Shown: one piece after another, positions 1-11,397 of the stretch
Layout: the number at the start of each line of letters is the position of its first letter
How positions within the stretch are numbered: the stretch's first letter is position 1
Assembly: GCF_010183535.1 (NCBI RefSeq)
Contig: NC_071331.1
Location: 806,001-870,000, forward strand
DNA length: 64,000 nt
From: Caenorhabditis remanei
Lineage: Eukaryota > Nematoda > Chromadorea > Rhabditida > Rhabditidae
Direction of reading: 5' to 3'
Position numbers and translations under genes: made by a program
Notes under the pieces: generated by a model
What the model saw: only the letters and a program-made list of their open reading frames with translations
Told to the model about the DNA's origin: nothing
The model's database searches: none

Positions 1-700
1 TTGGATTTTTCAATTCTTACATAGGAAAGGACGAGTCAAATTATATTCAACGGGAACGACAAGTAAACAATTTTTGCTGTGTAGGAATATCGGTAACACA
101 TACTATTCAATTCTGCCACAACATATGAAAACAAGCTTGTCACGGGGCGGCCTGAGCTGGCTCAAAAGTTTTTTCTTATAGAAAAACTTTAAATATAGAA
201 ATAGTATGTGTCAAATGTTTTACTTATTCCGTTTCTTTGTGTTATTATACTCGAAGCTTATTATATGTACTCAAAGCTTTTCTGTAGTACACATTTCGTT
301 CGATTTTTCCAGATTAGTAGATCTTCTGTCTTGTGAAAGTCTTCTTCTATTTTCAGGTTTTCCAGACATTTTAATCCTTGTTCTGACTTCTTAAAATGTA
401 TCTCTCTAATTTATTGTACTTGCATCGTGTGTATTTGAGATTAAATTTAGATTCTCTCAAGATTCTGAGAAGATATTGCCAGATATAGAATAGCAATTCG
501 TTTCAAAAAGATTCAATCAATACATATGTCACACTTGTACTATCGTTCCCAGAATTAACGGAATAAAAAGTTGTACTTCTATATGGAAGTTTTAATTGAT
601 AGGCTACAGCACATTTGCAAAAGTTTATGTTTCAGCATTTTCATTAAACTTCTATACCAAAGAAAAAACAATTTATTTATACAACCGTTTACACCTGTAA
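1..700. other. no gene seen
   Basis: A+T-rich sequence. The open frames are short, lack a coding look and have no paired splice signals. I see no repeat or RNA gene here. Confidence 0.6.
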
Positions 701-766
701 CAAAATGCTTTCCGTTGGAGATTGAAGATTCTTCTCCTCTGCACATTCTGCTATAAATTGAAACAG
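701..766 (-). ncRNA. candidate 21U-RNA (piRNA) locus
   Basis: Core CTGTTTCA on the minus strand at 759-766. A CAAT (YRNT) start places the 5' U at 721, 38 nt from the motif; the predicted RNA is 701-721. Confidence 0.5.
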
Positions 767-992
767 CAAATTTCACAATTGTTTAATTGAAGTAATAGCT
801 AAAACAAAATGCGCCTGAGCACGGTATCAAATCATTTTCAATGTTACGAAATGAAAAACTAAAGTTTCGAAATCAGAGAACCTATTTTTGTTCTAGTCAG
901 ACAGTTGTGTTACAGCTTGATCGAGAAAAAGACTTGATATTTTGATATTTCTATGTCGAAAACCATGTGCTAGCAAAACTACTCTAAATTAT

Positions 993-1325
993 CAGACTTG
1001 CAACGGGCCGGGCCGGGCCGGGCCGGAATGAGATTTTCTAGGACCCGGCCCGGCCCGGTGGGCCCGGAAGTTCAGTACTGAAAAAAATTCAAATTTTTTG
1101 TCGAAAATTTCCCGATTTTTTTTGAAAAATATTTCTTAAAAACAATTTTTTGTAGGTTTCGAAGGTTTTTGAAAAATATACTTGAGGAAAAATATGAAAA
1201 ATTTTCAGAAAATAAATTTTTGGACAAAAAATTGTAGTGAAAAAAGTTCAAAAATTCAAATCCGGGCCGACCGGGCCGGGCCGGGCCGGAGCTTTCTCGG
1301 GCCGGCCCGGAATTTTGCAAGTCTG
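993..1325. mobile_element. GC-rich hAT-like non-autonomous element, copy 1
   Basis: Begins CAGACTTGCAA and ends TTGCAAGTCTG. It carries runs of GGGCC/GGCCC near both ends around an A+T-rich middle. The flanking 8 bp, TAAATTAT, are repeated exactly at 985-992 and 1326-1333. CAG/CTG ends with an 8-bp target duplication are typical of the hAT superfamily. No transposase is encoded. Close relatives lie at 33818 and 37258. Confidence 0.85.
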
Positions 1326-1333
1326 TAAATTAT

Positions 1334-2049
1334 CCTCACTTAAATTAACAGAATCCTTGAAAAAAGAAATATTTGAAAGTAATCTGAGTAAGAGTTATCT
1401 GTTACTGCATTTTTTTCCGATACAAGATTCTATACCGTGATTATTTCAAAACCAATTAATTCACATTTTTTAATTAAACAAATAAGCGTTCTACAGTACA
1501 GATTACTCTTGTGTCGAAAAATAATTTTTCTTCCACGGAAGAAAATCTATTTTTGATATAGTGATTGTTATTCAGCCAGCCCACGCATAATTAAAATAAG
1601 GGAACCGCATTGAAATAAAAAAGTTGAAACGGAAATTATTTTAATAATAAAAACCAAGAAACAGAGTTTTCACATCGTTCAGATTGATCATGAAGGAAAA
1701 TACGAACAAACTGCTCGATTGCTCTCCCGCCTTTCTCAAATCTCCAAGTTGAAACCGGGAAAATTCAAATTTCCAAAAGGCGAGCTCACAAATAGTTTGA
1801 CGTCGTTTTATTTCACATGACCAAAGCAGATTTCAACTGCATGAGTTTTCTTCAAATCGAAATCATAAGCATAATACAAAAAAGCTTGAACTGATAATGA
1901 AAACACAGAGGAGAGTGTCACAAATTTTGAAAAAAAAGATTGAAAAGTTCTGAACAATGAAGAACAAAAGTTATTGAAACATTTTCTATAAAGTAAATAC
2001 TTGAAACACAATTTCTTTTATTTCTGGGAAACACTTTTCCCTTAAAACA
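1334..2049. other. no gene seen
   Basis: A+T-rich filler without a supported gene, RNA or repeat. Confidence 0.5.
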
Positions 2050-2050
2050 C

Positions 2051-2331
2051 ACTTGCAGACCGGCGCGTAACTCGCTTAAAACTCAATATTATGATCTCAA
2101 AAATATACCAAAATGTAGATCTCGGCAAGTTCTATGTCCCTGACCTATTACAACGGCTGTTAATGTGCCGCGGGCCGGGCTAAAATGGCTTCTTTGGCAC
2201 TTTTTCCTCTGCGGCGCATAAACGAATAGTCATGGAAGTAGGTCACGGATATGGGACTCGCCGAGATCTACATTTTGGTATATTTTTCAGCCTATAACAT
2301 TATGTTTCAAGCGAGTTTCAGCCTGTTTTGC
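2051..2331. repeat. GCGTAACTCGCTT inverted-repeat element
   Basis: The left arm carries GCGTAACTCGCTT, CTCAATATTATGA, ATACCAAAATGTAGATCTCG and AAGTTCTATGTCCCTGACC. The right arm carries the same words reversed. Full or partial copies lie near 6126, 21686-22709, 58137 and 59525, so this is a dispersed palindromic family. Confidence 0.75.
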
Positions 2332-2488
2332 TCGGTAAGCAAGTATGATTAAAAACAGTTCTAGCAGAAGATCTGAAAGTGAATGAAGACCAATTTACCA
2401 ACAACATATTTACGAAAATATCATATCACCAGATTTAGAGCACTGCATAGAGATTTTCCATTTAAACCAATAACTTGCTTTATTGTGA

Positions 2489-2555
2489 GCAGGTATAACG
2501 TTTATAGCAGTATGTTTCAGATCCACTATTTAAAAATATGTTATTAATGAAACAG
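2489..2555 (-). ncRNA. candidate 21U-RNA (piRNA) locus
   Basis: CTGTTTCA on the minus strand at 2548-2555. TACT (YRNT) has its T exactly 39 nt away at 2509; the predicted RNA is 2489-2509. Confidence 0.6.
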
Positions 2556-2641
2556 TACCGTTGAGAGCATTTAAAATTTTTCTAATTGTCACCAGCATCA
2601 TTCTATCCAAAAATATTCTTCTGTTCCCTATAAATTATTAT

Positions 2642-2775
2642 GGGGCTATTCACGTCCGAAGGAAACGTTTTTTCCCTCGATTTATTTGCCGGAAAAAATA
2701 GCGAAAAACGGAAAAACTTTTTTTTTCAGTAAATGAATCGAGGGAAAAAACGTTTTTTCTTGAGGTGAATAACCC
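2642..2775. repeat. small palindromic element
   Basis: GGGCTATTCACGTC...AACGTTTTTTCCCTCGAT on the left is matched in reverse by ATCGAGGGAAAAAACGTT...GAGGTGAATAACCC on the right, with about 55 bp between the arms. This has the structure of a short MITE. Confidence 0.65.
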
Positions 2776-3942
2776 TATTAAAGACAATGTCGTTTCTAAC
2801 TATACCACCAAAGTCTGTCGAGAAAAAAATTTACTATGGACTTGTGTACTTTTTTTCCTGTTGTGTCTGTTGCAGATAGAAAAGTTACCTGTTTTTTTAT
2901 TCCATCAGATATTTTTGTCAGATGTTGAGAGAAAATACGCATTAAATACGGGGACAGAAACTATAATAAAATAAAAACTATAACATGCCTATTTGATGTT
3001 TTGAAAAATTGAAAGATTCGAGCAGCTTAGAACAGTTGTCCGGGAGCAAGCCTAGCAAAAAAAGAGTGCCAAACTCTTCCCAGAACACTTGAACACCACA
3101 AAATCGGGAAAATCAAAAAGGAATATTGTCTGATATTGTCATCTCGTAATAAAAATAAAAACATTCGGTAATAAAAACACATCACTAGGTGTTCTATTCA
3201 TATTCACTCAAATTCGAAACAAAACCCTTGCGAGAAATGAAACAAAAACTGTCAATAAATAATTATGAAATGAAAACTTCAAAACAGAATATTCTCGGAA
3301 TTTCGTGCAAATAGTCTATGGGACTTTGTGTTTCTCTATAAGCGAAAAAATGCCAAAAAACTGTTTTGCATTGAAAATCAAACTCAAAATTTTATACAAC
3401 GTATATATACAACACAATCTGTGTCTCTGGATTTGACAATTTGCAATTCAATCTGAAGCACGTTCACAGGAAGCAGCGGTATCCCGATCGGTTGTGATTT
3501 TTCATTAATTTTCTGTATCAGTAAAATTATTTATGTCAGTATCGTCAAGATGCTTTAATATGTGCTACATAGGTCGAATGTGAACGCACTAGTGAACCCG
3601 GAAATCAATCTTTTGATTTTTCCGGCATCTTCAGACATTCTAGACTTCTTCTTTTCTGACTTGTTCTATTCAAAAGTGCGTTAATTCCAGATTCCTCAAA
3701 TTGTATCCCCATAAAATTTTGAATCTGAGTTTGGTTTGACCTGTTCCTGGCACGAAACGTGCAAAATTTTATCTAGAACTGCTCCTGACTGGAATTTTAA
3801 TCAAAATACGGAAAATGTATCGTCAGGAGATAAAATTACGTGTTGTTAAATAAAAAATCAGCATCAATATAAGAAGAAGGCATTCAATGTACAGTTTTCT
3901 CTGATTCCCCTGACAGTAACGGCGCAGCAAATGAAAAATTCA

Positions 3943-3950
3943 TGAAACAG
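3943..3950 (-). promoter_or_regulatory. orphan 21U-type core motif
   Basis: Exact CTGTTTCA on the minus strand. No YRNT is found 36-42 nt downstream, so it may be inactive or a chance match. Confidence 0.3.
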
Positions 3951-4176
3951 CGAAAAAATCGGAAAATCTGGACTTTTTGATTTCAGACACTTTGAAACCA
4001 TCAAACAAAAAAGGTATAGAATTCCGATTTTTCTCGACTCAATGACATTTTATTGATATTTAGAATCAGTAATAATATCAAAAACTTGTCTCCTAACAAT
4101 CTAAATAATTTGTTACTGTTATTGTAAATTCATTAAACCCGTCCTACTTCCACAAAATTGATGGGTTTAAGTTGTA

Positions 4177-4184
4177 TGAAACAG
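4177..4184 (-). promoter_or_regulatory. orphan 21U-type core motif
   Basis: Exact CTGTTTCA on the minus strand without a YRNT start at the usual distance. Confidence 0.3.
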
Positions 4185-4320
4185 ATATAAAATTTCTACG
4201 TTTTGAATGAGAATTAACACTGTGATTTGCTAATAAAGTTCGGTCACTGTCTCTCGTTTTTAAAATTTGTCTTACTTCCCATCTAACATAATGCAATTAA
4301 ACACAGTTTCTAGTGAACTA

Positions 4321-4703
4321 CCGTAAAAACTGTAATAGAAGCACACCTTTATTTGAGGCACCCCTCTAATAGAGGCGTACCCTTAATATGTTTGAAATAT
4401 TTTTTTTCTGGTTTTCAACCATTATTTTTCAAAGTTCATAAAAAAAACAAAATGAAACCCAATTTCCTCGTTCAAAGTACTGCAAATTTTAGGTTTTTTG
4501 TGTAATATTGTCAGAAACAATTGTCAAACGGACACGTCGAAAAATAGAGGCGCGAGGTATTCCACTGAATTTTCCCATAAAAGAAACTATTCTATGTTTT
4601 CCTAGTGTTCCGGTTTTATCAATCGTTTCACTGTAATAGAGGCGCAATTTCAAAATGGGTTTGAAAAATAGAGGCGCATGCACCTATTTTACAGTTTTTA
4701 CGG
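4321..4703. mobile_element. Tc1/mariner-type MITE (CCGTAAAAACTGTAA ends)
   Basis: Left end CCGTAAAAACTGTAATAGA and right end ...TTTTACAGTTTTTACGG are inverted repeats flanked by TA on both sides (4319-4320 and 4704-4705). No open frame looks like a transposase. An interior part of it is repeated at 4782-4853. Confidence 0.75.
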
Positions 4704-4737
4704 TATTTGCAGTATTATGTAATTTTATTGTTATCTT

Positions 4738-4804
4738 CTGTTTCATTCCTTCCAGAATGTTCAGTGAGTAACGACAGAAGTATTCCACTGAATTTTCCCA
4801 TAAA
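4738..4804 (+). ncRNA. candidate 21U-RNA locus whose RNA matches a MITE
   Basis: CTGTTTCA at 4738-4745. TATT has its T exactly 39 nt on, at 4784; the predicted RNA is 4784-4804. Those 21 bases are identical to 4561-4581 inside the MITE at 4321-4703, because a piece of the MITE is copied immediately downstream of the motif. Confidence 0.6.
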
Positions 4805-4853
4805 AGAAACTATTCTATGTTGTTCTAGTGATCCGGTTTTATCAATCGTTTAA
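4782..4853 (+). repeat. duplicated fragment of the 4321-4703 MITE
   Basis: About 70 bp nearly identical to 4559-4632, in the same orientation, with a few differences in its second half. It starts at or just before the predicted 5' end of the 21U candidate at 4784. Confidence 0.8.
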
Positions 4854-5465
4854 ATTTACGATGACTTCTAGATTGTGGAAAGAAAATTTATTCAACATCA
4901 ATATCCCGGAACATATATTTTTCTGTTTCCGATTTTGTTTGTTAATCTCAACTAGTATATTAAGTATTGGTTCCAGCGACATTTGTTGCAATTCATTTTT
5001 GTTTTTACAATTATGGAACAAATTCTTATTCGCCCGTTGTAAAGTATCATTAATTCTAAACATATCACACCACTATGTATTCCTTCCGTGTTTCAGATCA
5101 CTCCTAATTGATTTAACCACTTTAATCAAAGGTTCGGATTCCCTGACTAATACGGACGAAAATTCCAAGTAAGGAGAATTCATCTGTAGAAATTTTAAAA
5201 ACGTGAATACCATTTTTCCATTTCAAATTTTGGACAAATGCAGAAAACCATTTGCTGACTCCAATGTACCTTGACCTATGTATCTATGTTATCTGAATGA
5301 TATGAGAAAAAACTTAATAGCGACAGATTTCACAGCTGTGTTAACTTTTGAAATGTCAACACTTCTAAACATTTACAAACAGGAAAGTGAATAATTGTTC
5401 TGTCTCTTCTAACACATTTCCAATTTGCAGTTCCACCGAATTGTTTTACCGGAATACTATTATGT

Positions 5466-5533
5466 GTGTTCTACAATCATGTACTATTGATTCAGTTGTT
5501 CAATTCTTCGCATTTAAAATTATTTTGAAACAG
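5466..5533 (-). ncRNA. candidate 21U-RNA (piRNA) locus
   Basis: CTGTTTCA on the minus strand at 5526-5533. CAAT gives the U at 5486 (40 nt); predicted RNA 5466-5486. Confidence 0.5.
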
Positions 5534-5796
5534 TTAGACACTTACTTTTTATAGTAAGTTAAAAGTTACTTGTTGTGTGTATGAGAAAGTTATTCGAATA
5601 TGATGATTGTATTCTCATTTTATAAAAAAGTGGATTTATCTCATTTAACAATCAAAATAGATTCAAAATTCTGAAACAATTAGATTCAATCGATTATCTC
5701 TCTAACAGTCAGTATGCTGAAAAAAACTGTGTGATAAAGTGGAAAAATAAGCAGGTGACAATATTAATTTTGAACAATCTAATAGTAAGTTTATTT

Positions 5797-5863
5797 CAAG
5801 TTACATGAACCGAAAAAATGTTTTTCTAGAGAACTCACTGCTCAAGTGCAATAATTGAAACAG
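5797..5863 (-). ncRNA. candidate 21U-RNA (piRNA) locus
   Basis: CTGTTTCA on the minus strand at 5856-5863. CATT gives the U at 5817 (39 nt); predicted RNA 5797-5817. Confidence 0.6.
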
Positions 5864-6125
5864 ACCGCATACAACTATTTAGCAGTTTTTCAGAAAATTG
5901 GGGCAAATTCCCCTTTCATTTTTATCGAGCATTCAGAACTGGTTTGCAGCTGGTTGAGATTCATTTTATTCAGCAGTTTTTAGATAATGCGGCTGAACAG
6001 TCAAATAACTAAAATTTTAAATGAGCTTTTCCTATTCGACGTTAAATAAGGACGCCTGATTTTTTGAGCCTCAAAGTTTTTATCATTGGCGTATATTTTC
6101 TGAAAAGTTGGTACTTTTTCTCATA

Positions 6126-6262
6126 CTTGCAAACCGGGCCGGCTCGTAGCTTGCTTGAAACTCAATATAAAGAGCTGAAAGTTATACCAAAATGTAGATC
6201 TCGGCTAGTTCTATGTCCCTGACATACTACGGACCGGATGGATCACGAAAAAAACTCCTGAA
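6126..6262 (+). repeat. half copy of the GCGTAACTCGCTT family
   Basis: Only the left arm is present: CTTGCAAACCGG, CTTGAAACTCAATAT, ATACCAAAATGTAGATCTCG, TTCTATGTCCCTGACA. The matching right arm is missing. Confidence 0.65.
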
Positions 6263-6263
6263 A

Positions 6264-6331
6264 AAATATTATACGTTTAATTAACTATCTCTGTCAACAA
6301 GTAATCTGGAAATAAGAAATTCTTGAAACAG
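6264..6331 (-). ncRNA. candidate 21U-RNA (piRNA) locus
   Basis: CTGTTTCA on the minus strand at 6324-6331. TAGT gives the U at 6284 (40 nt); predicted RNA 6264-6284. Confidence 0.5.
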
Positions 6332-6339
6332 TAAGAACT

Positions 6340-7560
6340 GCTTGGCACCTTATTTTTTTTAATTCGAAATAGGTCAGAATGGTGAAGTTGTTCAGAATGA
6401 TGAAAGACGTATTGGATACATTCTCAAGGAAAAGCAGAAACACGAGAATCAGTTGCTCATTACGTTTTTGTTAAATAGAAAGGGTTAGGTTCAGCGTTAT
6501 TTTGAAAAGATAACAAGTTTCATTATTTCTGTTTGTTATTGTGACACCAATGTGCATTTTGAAACTGTCAAACTGCTCAACGATGACCATTTTTTTGTGT
6601 TATGTTTTGAGCTATTTACTTCGTCAAATAGTTGTATTCCCTAGTTTTCAATGTTAACTGTTTTAGTGAACTTTTATTGCAACTGCAATATAAGAGTTTT
6701 GTCAGTCAGTTTTACGTTCATTGTTTGAAAGCATTCCGCAAGCAAAGGAATTCAAGAAAAAAGATTGCTACATTAAAACGTTTAGCCGTCTTTTTTCACG
6801 AGAAGAAGTCTGTAGGATATTTGTGAGTTAATCACTATTGTTTCTACCTTTTCTACTGATAATAGTTCTATAAGACCGAATTCTAGCAATTTTGCAAACA
6901 TAAATAGAAGGTACGGAACAGGAAAAAACCCTGGAACGAGATGAAATGTTTTTATACTGTTTTATAAAAAGAATACACTTTCTGCCAAAAGTTTTAAAAT
7001 AGTTTCTTCTTAGAATGTTTTGTTGTTTTACAGAGTTATTAAATAGAATGATTGTGATTCTTATTATTGTATTCGTGGTTCTATCAGAAATTTACCATCA
7101 TGCTTTAGTTACTCTCCCACAAAAACCAGGCGTGGCCACTCCTACCGATGGAAGAAATCAAAAACTAAAATAGGCAGATTATTTTTTACAAACAGAGTGC
7201 TGAATAAAATAGTAAATCAAAAGCCCTAGAAGAAACACAGATTCTGACATTTCCGAACTTGACTTCTGACTTCCCCTCCTCTTTTTATTGTATTTTTTTT
7301 GATTGTATTCTATTTTTAATTGATTAACCTCACGTATCGAGCATGCGTAAATAAATAATAATAATAATAATAATCATGCATTTTTGATTGCCCGAAATTT
7401 TCCCAAAATGCGCAAATAAATCCAGTTACAGAAAGTTTAGAAATTATTTCTGGTTTGAGTGACAACAATAATTCAGTTTTGGTTTGAATAAACGATTCCT
7501 TGTTTCATTTCGATAAGTAAACAAAATTAGGGGAGATTGATTAGCTGTGAAAATGAAGAC
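6340..7560. other. no gene seen; AAT microsatellite at 7350-7374
   Basis: No supported exon. A run of AAT triplets lies at about 7350-7374. Confidence 0.5.
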
Positions 7561-7568
7561 TCTCTATT

Positions 7569-7590
7569 GGGGGGGGGGGGGGGGGGGGGG
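7569..7590 (+). repeat. 22-base G homopolymer
   Basis: An uninterrupted run of 22 G on the plus strand in otherwise A+T-rich DNA. It could form a G-quadruplex. It lies about 0.3 kb past the 3' end of the str gene. Confidence 0.9.
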
Positions 7591-7884
7591 TAATATTTTT
7601 TTTGAAAATTTGAGCAACATTAAAATAAAATACAAAATGTTATCGAATCAAAAGCACGTCGAACAAAGAAAAGCGGGTGATGAAACGGCAGAAAATGAAG
7701 AACTATATTAATTCTTGGTGGACTTGCTAAATCTCGACCCGGACCGGTCCGGTGAAAAAATTGAAAAAAATGTGCACAATTTTTTTCACAAGAACTGTGT
7801 TTTTTTTTTTAAATTCTATCAGTTTTCTTTTTTTCTTAACTATAAACTTGTCATTTAATAATCCTTGTGCAAAACCGCAAAATT

Positions 7885-10800
7885 TCAAGACATCGGAGCA
7901 ACTTCTACTAAATTAATCGAGTTGAAACTTTGAGCCGCCTGCTTTTTTCCGAAGATCCACAAGAAGAAATCTGTAAACATCTTTCGCCTAACTCAATATC
8001 ATTTCAAGTTTCTCACCAATAATAGCTCTTCTATAAAACCGGATAATAATCATATTGGGAAGTGGGTCGATGGCTGGATACAATGCGATGGTATACCCCA
8101 CAAAACTAGTTGTAAATGGTAGTTCCCAAATAACCATTGGGAAGAAGAAGAGAATTCCGATAGGGATATACATAAGGACCACTGGAATTACAGTTTGGAC
8201 AACGAGAGCGTTGAATAGTTGGCTTTGAAGGTTTTTGACTGCAAGGGAAGCGTTGGCAGTTTGGGCAATACTGTCCCTGATTTGGGAATAGCAACGGATG
8301 CCAAAGTAGAAGACACAGAACATGGAGGAGCCCTAGAAGAAGTTTCAGAAGTTATGATGTTTCACAAAAAGCTCTAAATGTTTTCTGCAAACCGGACAAC
8401 AATATGTTTTCGTAATTTGACTCACCACCATATACCACATACAACCGATTGCAAAGAATATATTCGGGTCTGGATGAGGTTGTCCGTCTGATCCAGTTGG
8501 TTGGTAGTACACGCAGATATAGGAAGCATCATTGATAGGAATCTCGAAATGGGTTTCGATGGTTTCTCTGGAGAATGATTGACATATTGATACTGTTTCG
8601 AGTGGTCATGAAATTTGTGTGGGTTGGTTTGGAAAATTATTTGTATACATCCGTGTGGGTTATCACACTGGCTCGTTTCTGACACAAAAATATGAGATGA
8701 AAAATTTTCTAACGATTCGCGATAATACATCTTATCGCCTGCTGCACCGGACAATGACCGACAACAGTCATCACAGCTCTTCTCTATTCTGGAGAAGAGT
8801 TGTATAAGAATAGTGTTTTAACACAATTGAATTGCATTGAGTCCAAGACGGGAGTTTCTTTGAAGTTATGCATCCTTCAGTTTCTACAACGATTCTTAAC
8901 AGAAGAAAAGTCATTCTGGAGGAATCAGACGATCCGATGTGAAGGAATGCCGAAAGTTGTCGGTGTGAAGAACTATTCGAAAAGGTAATTTCAATACTAC
9001 TCAACCGTACGGTTGAAGAAATTTTAAGTTAATTTTCCGACCCACATTCAATTATGTTTATTTTCAGAAGTCTCTACTCGAACATCAGAGATGGCGTTTC
9101 CACAGTTCCTTCTAATGAACTGCTCGACAGCATCTACAAATCAAATGCTATTTTGATCTTCCAAAGCCGAAATGGTCTTTCATTTGGACACACAAGAAGT
9201 ACTCAACTCAAATCTTATAATAAAATGAACACGATCAAGAGACCAATGAGATCGTTCAACGCGATATTTGGAAAGCGATTGAAACAAAATCGGGTCCTGC
9301 CGAAGATGTAAAAATCGGCATGGAGGCGGTTATTTAACTGTGTTTCATCTATCACAAAAACGACACAGAAAAGAAGCGGAAGTTAAAAAAATGATGATCT
9401 TGATTCTGAATCGCAAGAAGATTCAGAAGAACCAGAAGCAGCAGATGCTCCTTTCAGACATGCAACACGTAGCTGTACAAAACTACGTGACGAAGAATTC
9501 GAAGCACGAGTTCAGACTCTTCTTGATGAGCAATTCACCAACGTTCGTGTGGCACCTTCGCAAGTCGGCACAGGTGAAGGCCTTTAGCCAAAAACTGATT
9601 CTCTACCGATATTCGCAAATTTTTTGATTTTTTCTCTTGGAGTTTGTGAATATTTGCAAAAAATTTACTTCCGACTTCTCTTTTCCAGGTAAGAAATTTT
9701 CACTACCATGCATGGTCACAAGATTCACATTTTGGCATATTTCTCACCTCCTTTTATTGAGTTTGAAACGATTGCAAGTCTGCTCAACATACCCACCCAC
9801 ACATCTCCCCAGACTCCCCTCCAGACAACCTTTCTTACCCCCCCCCTTTTTTTCGACGTAAACGTACTTCATATAATCGTCTGTTACATCAGTGAAATGA
9901 AAATAGATATAACACAGCATAGCCCACCACGAAAAGTACCACAGGGGGATAAGGAACAACAAGTATACTCGATTTCCAGGTAGGAACTTGTCCATAAACG
10001 GTCTAAAAATGTAATTTAAGTAATTTAAGAGTTCAGAGGAGTTTTTACGAACTCACTTATTAATGGCGCCATATCTGTAAATGAAGTGCACACCGAAGAT
10101 GGCTAAGGAGAATCCGAATAGGCCGCAGTAGACACATATCAATATGAAACTGGTTTCACGGTCGAAAAGGGATCCATTGAAGTCACGGAGGACAACAAAA
10201 GCGGCTTTGTAGGAGTGGACGATCTGGAAGGAATTGGGTTTAGATGATAGTGTACAGCCCAAAAGAACGGAACCTTTAAGAAGTACTAAGGCCCGTACTG
10301 ACCCATATTGTCCGACCAGCCCAAAACGATAAGCCAAAAAGAACTGACTCATCTCTTGTACTTTATGTTATGATCAAGACCACTCGGACCATATTTCTAT
10401 ACCATTCTCTTCTAGATGTTCTAAAGTTTGTGCTCATTACTTCAAATGCCTAGAGACAGAATTCTTATAACATTTGCAAATTCATATCCAGGACCACGAA
10501 CAATAACTATATCTAAATCCCTAGAGAAATCAGTAACTAGAAACAGGAAAAATGGAAAACAAGATTTACGTGTTAGTTATTCTACTGGTTATTTTATTTG
10601 AGATAAAGCCACTGACGCAAATAAAATGGAAAAAGGGAAAACGGACGGAGAGCTAACGGAAGGATCCCGAGTCGAGGTGTTACTATAATGGTTGGAAAGG
10701 AAATTCGTGCGGACTTCCAAAACTATGTTCAAAATTTGCTGAACGCATCCAGGAATGGATCCCAGCCGATTTCATTTCCTATCATACAACGCTCGACGCG

Positions 10801-11112
10801 AAACTCCACCTCGAGTCGGAATTCTTCCATAGTAAGAAAACTTGAGAAAAAGTAATACTATTGGAGTGTGAGAACAAGTTTTAGTAATTAATCTATGGAA
10901 ATATTGAAACCTATTCTTTAGGAATCTCTTACCGGCTCCGTTATCAGATCCCATATCGAATAGAACCCTTCGAACAGGGCTATGTAAACCATCAAGTACT
11001 TGTAGACTCCCAGCTTCGGTGGTGACTTTTTCATGATGAGGAATGTTAGAATACAGTTCAGGAATACAGAGATAATGGCACAAACTATCTTAAAATAATA
11101 TACGATTAACAT
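7885..11112 (-). CDS. str-type seven-transmembrane chemoreceptor
   Basis: Nematode Str-superfamily GPCR, a class that in relatives detects odours and other small ligands in sensory cilia. Visible exons: 10933-11112 starts MLIVYYFKIVCAI and carries the family word LGVYKYLMVYIALFEGFYSI; about 10057-10226 has HSYKAAFVVL, FIYRYGAI and a TM; about 9840-9995 has GNRVYLLFLIPLWY; about 8430-8590 has IPINDASYICVYY and FFAIGCMWYMV; about 8001-8330 has LQSQLFNALVVQT, PVVLMYIPIGILF and IDPLPNMIIIRFYRRAI. A short last exon ends in TGA at 7885. The exon ending DDYMKYVYVEK and the next one, beginning near ETIETHFEIPIN, are separated by about 1.25 kb holding an antisense pseudogene. The donor there lies in a 9-base G run and I could not find a junction that keeps frame, so the gene may be damaged at this point. 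Other joins look sound. Confidence 0.8.
8850..9590 (+). pseudogene. decayed protein-coding fragment inside a str intron
   Basis: Plus-strand stretches read as protein only across in-frame stops and frame changes: HPSVSTTILNRRKVILEESDD near 8868-8935, DLPKPKWSFIWTHKKYSTQIL near 9155-9220, RDIWKAIETKSGPAEDVKIGMEAVI near 9265-9335, and an acidic part, DDLDSESQEDSEEPEAAD, then RSCTKLRDEEFEARVQTLLDE near 9395-9520. The composition is protein-like (acidic linker, amphipathic helix). I do not recognise the family. It lies antisense within the large intron of the chemoreceptor gene. Confidence 0.5.
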
Positions 11113-11217
11113 CTCTCTGAAATTTGAAATGAAGAAAAGTGACTTACTTGGAAAATGTTCATTAGTAGAGGACAGGGAATATGGATTTAGATTTAGAAAT
11201 GTGTTGTCGTTCGTCAG

Positions 11218-11397
11218 ATGTTTTATATGGGGGCTGTGGTTCAGACAATGATAATGTGTGAGATGTGGCACAATGCTCACGAACACTTTCTGGTGTGGGT
11301 GGAGTGGAATAACATGCTATATGTCAACCGACTGTACAAGTGGCTGGGGAATTCACAAGGCGGTTTTTCAGGTAAATGGATGGCAGGTAACATTTAG
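11218..11397 (+). CDS. 59-residue open frame of unknown nature
   Basis: ATG at 11218, TAG at 11395-11397, no internal stop. It includes VVQTMIMCEMWHNAHEHF and WNNMLYVNRLYKWLGNSQGG, with many Trp, His and Asn residues, which is unlike random A+T-rich frames. It lies just upstream of, and divergent to, the str gene. TTTTCAGGTAAATGG near its end could also be a splice site, so it may be a fragment of a lost gene. No family recognised. Confidence 0.3.
   Translation: MFYMGAVVQTMIMCEMWHNAHEHFLVWVEWNNMLYVNRLYKWLGNSQGGFSGKWMAGNI

Larger units (their letters stand above)
2776..4318. other. no gene seen; two orphan 21U core motifs inside
   Basis: A+T-rich DNA with no supported exon. It holds the core motifs at 3943 and 4177. 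Confidence 0.5.

Noticed and set aside
1002..1074. GGGCC tracts as a CpG-island promoter
   Set aside because: They lie inside an element with hAT-like ends and a target duplication, and the same tracts recur in its other copies.
3943..4184. Core motifs at 3943 and 4177 as piRNA loci
   Set aside because: No YRNT start at 36-42 nt. Kept only as orphan motifs, as are 22368, 24015, 25782, 28415 and 33110.
4828..5172. 114-codon plus-strand open frame
   Set aside because: Low-complexity hydrophobic composition, starts inside a duplicated MITE fragment, no homologue recognised.
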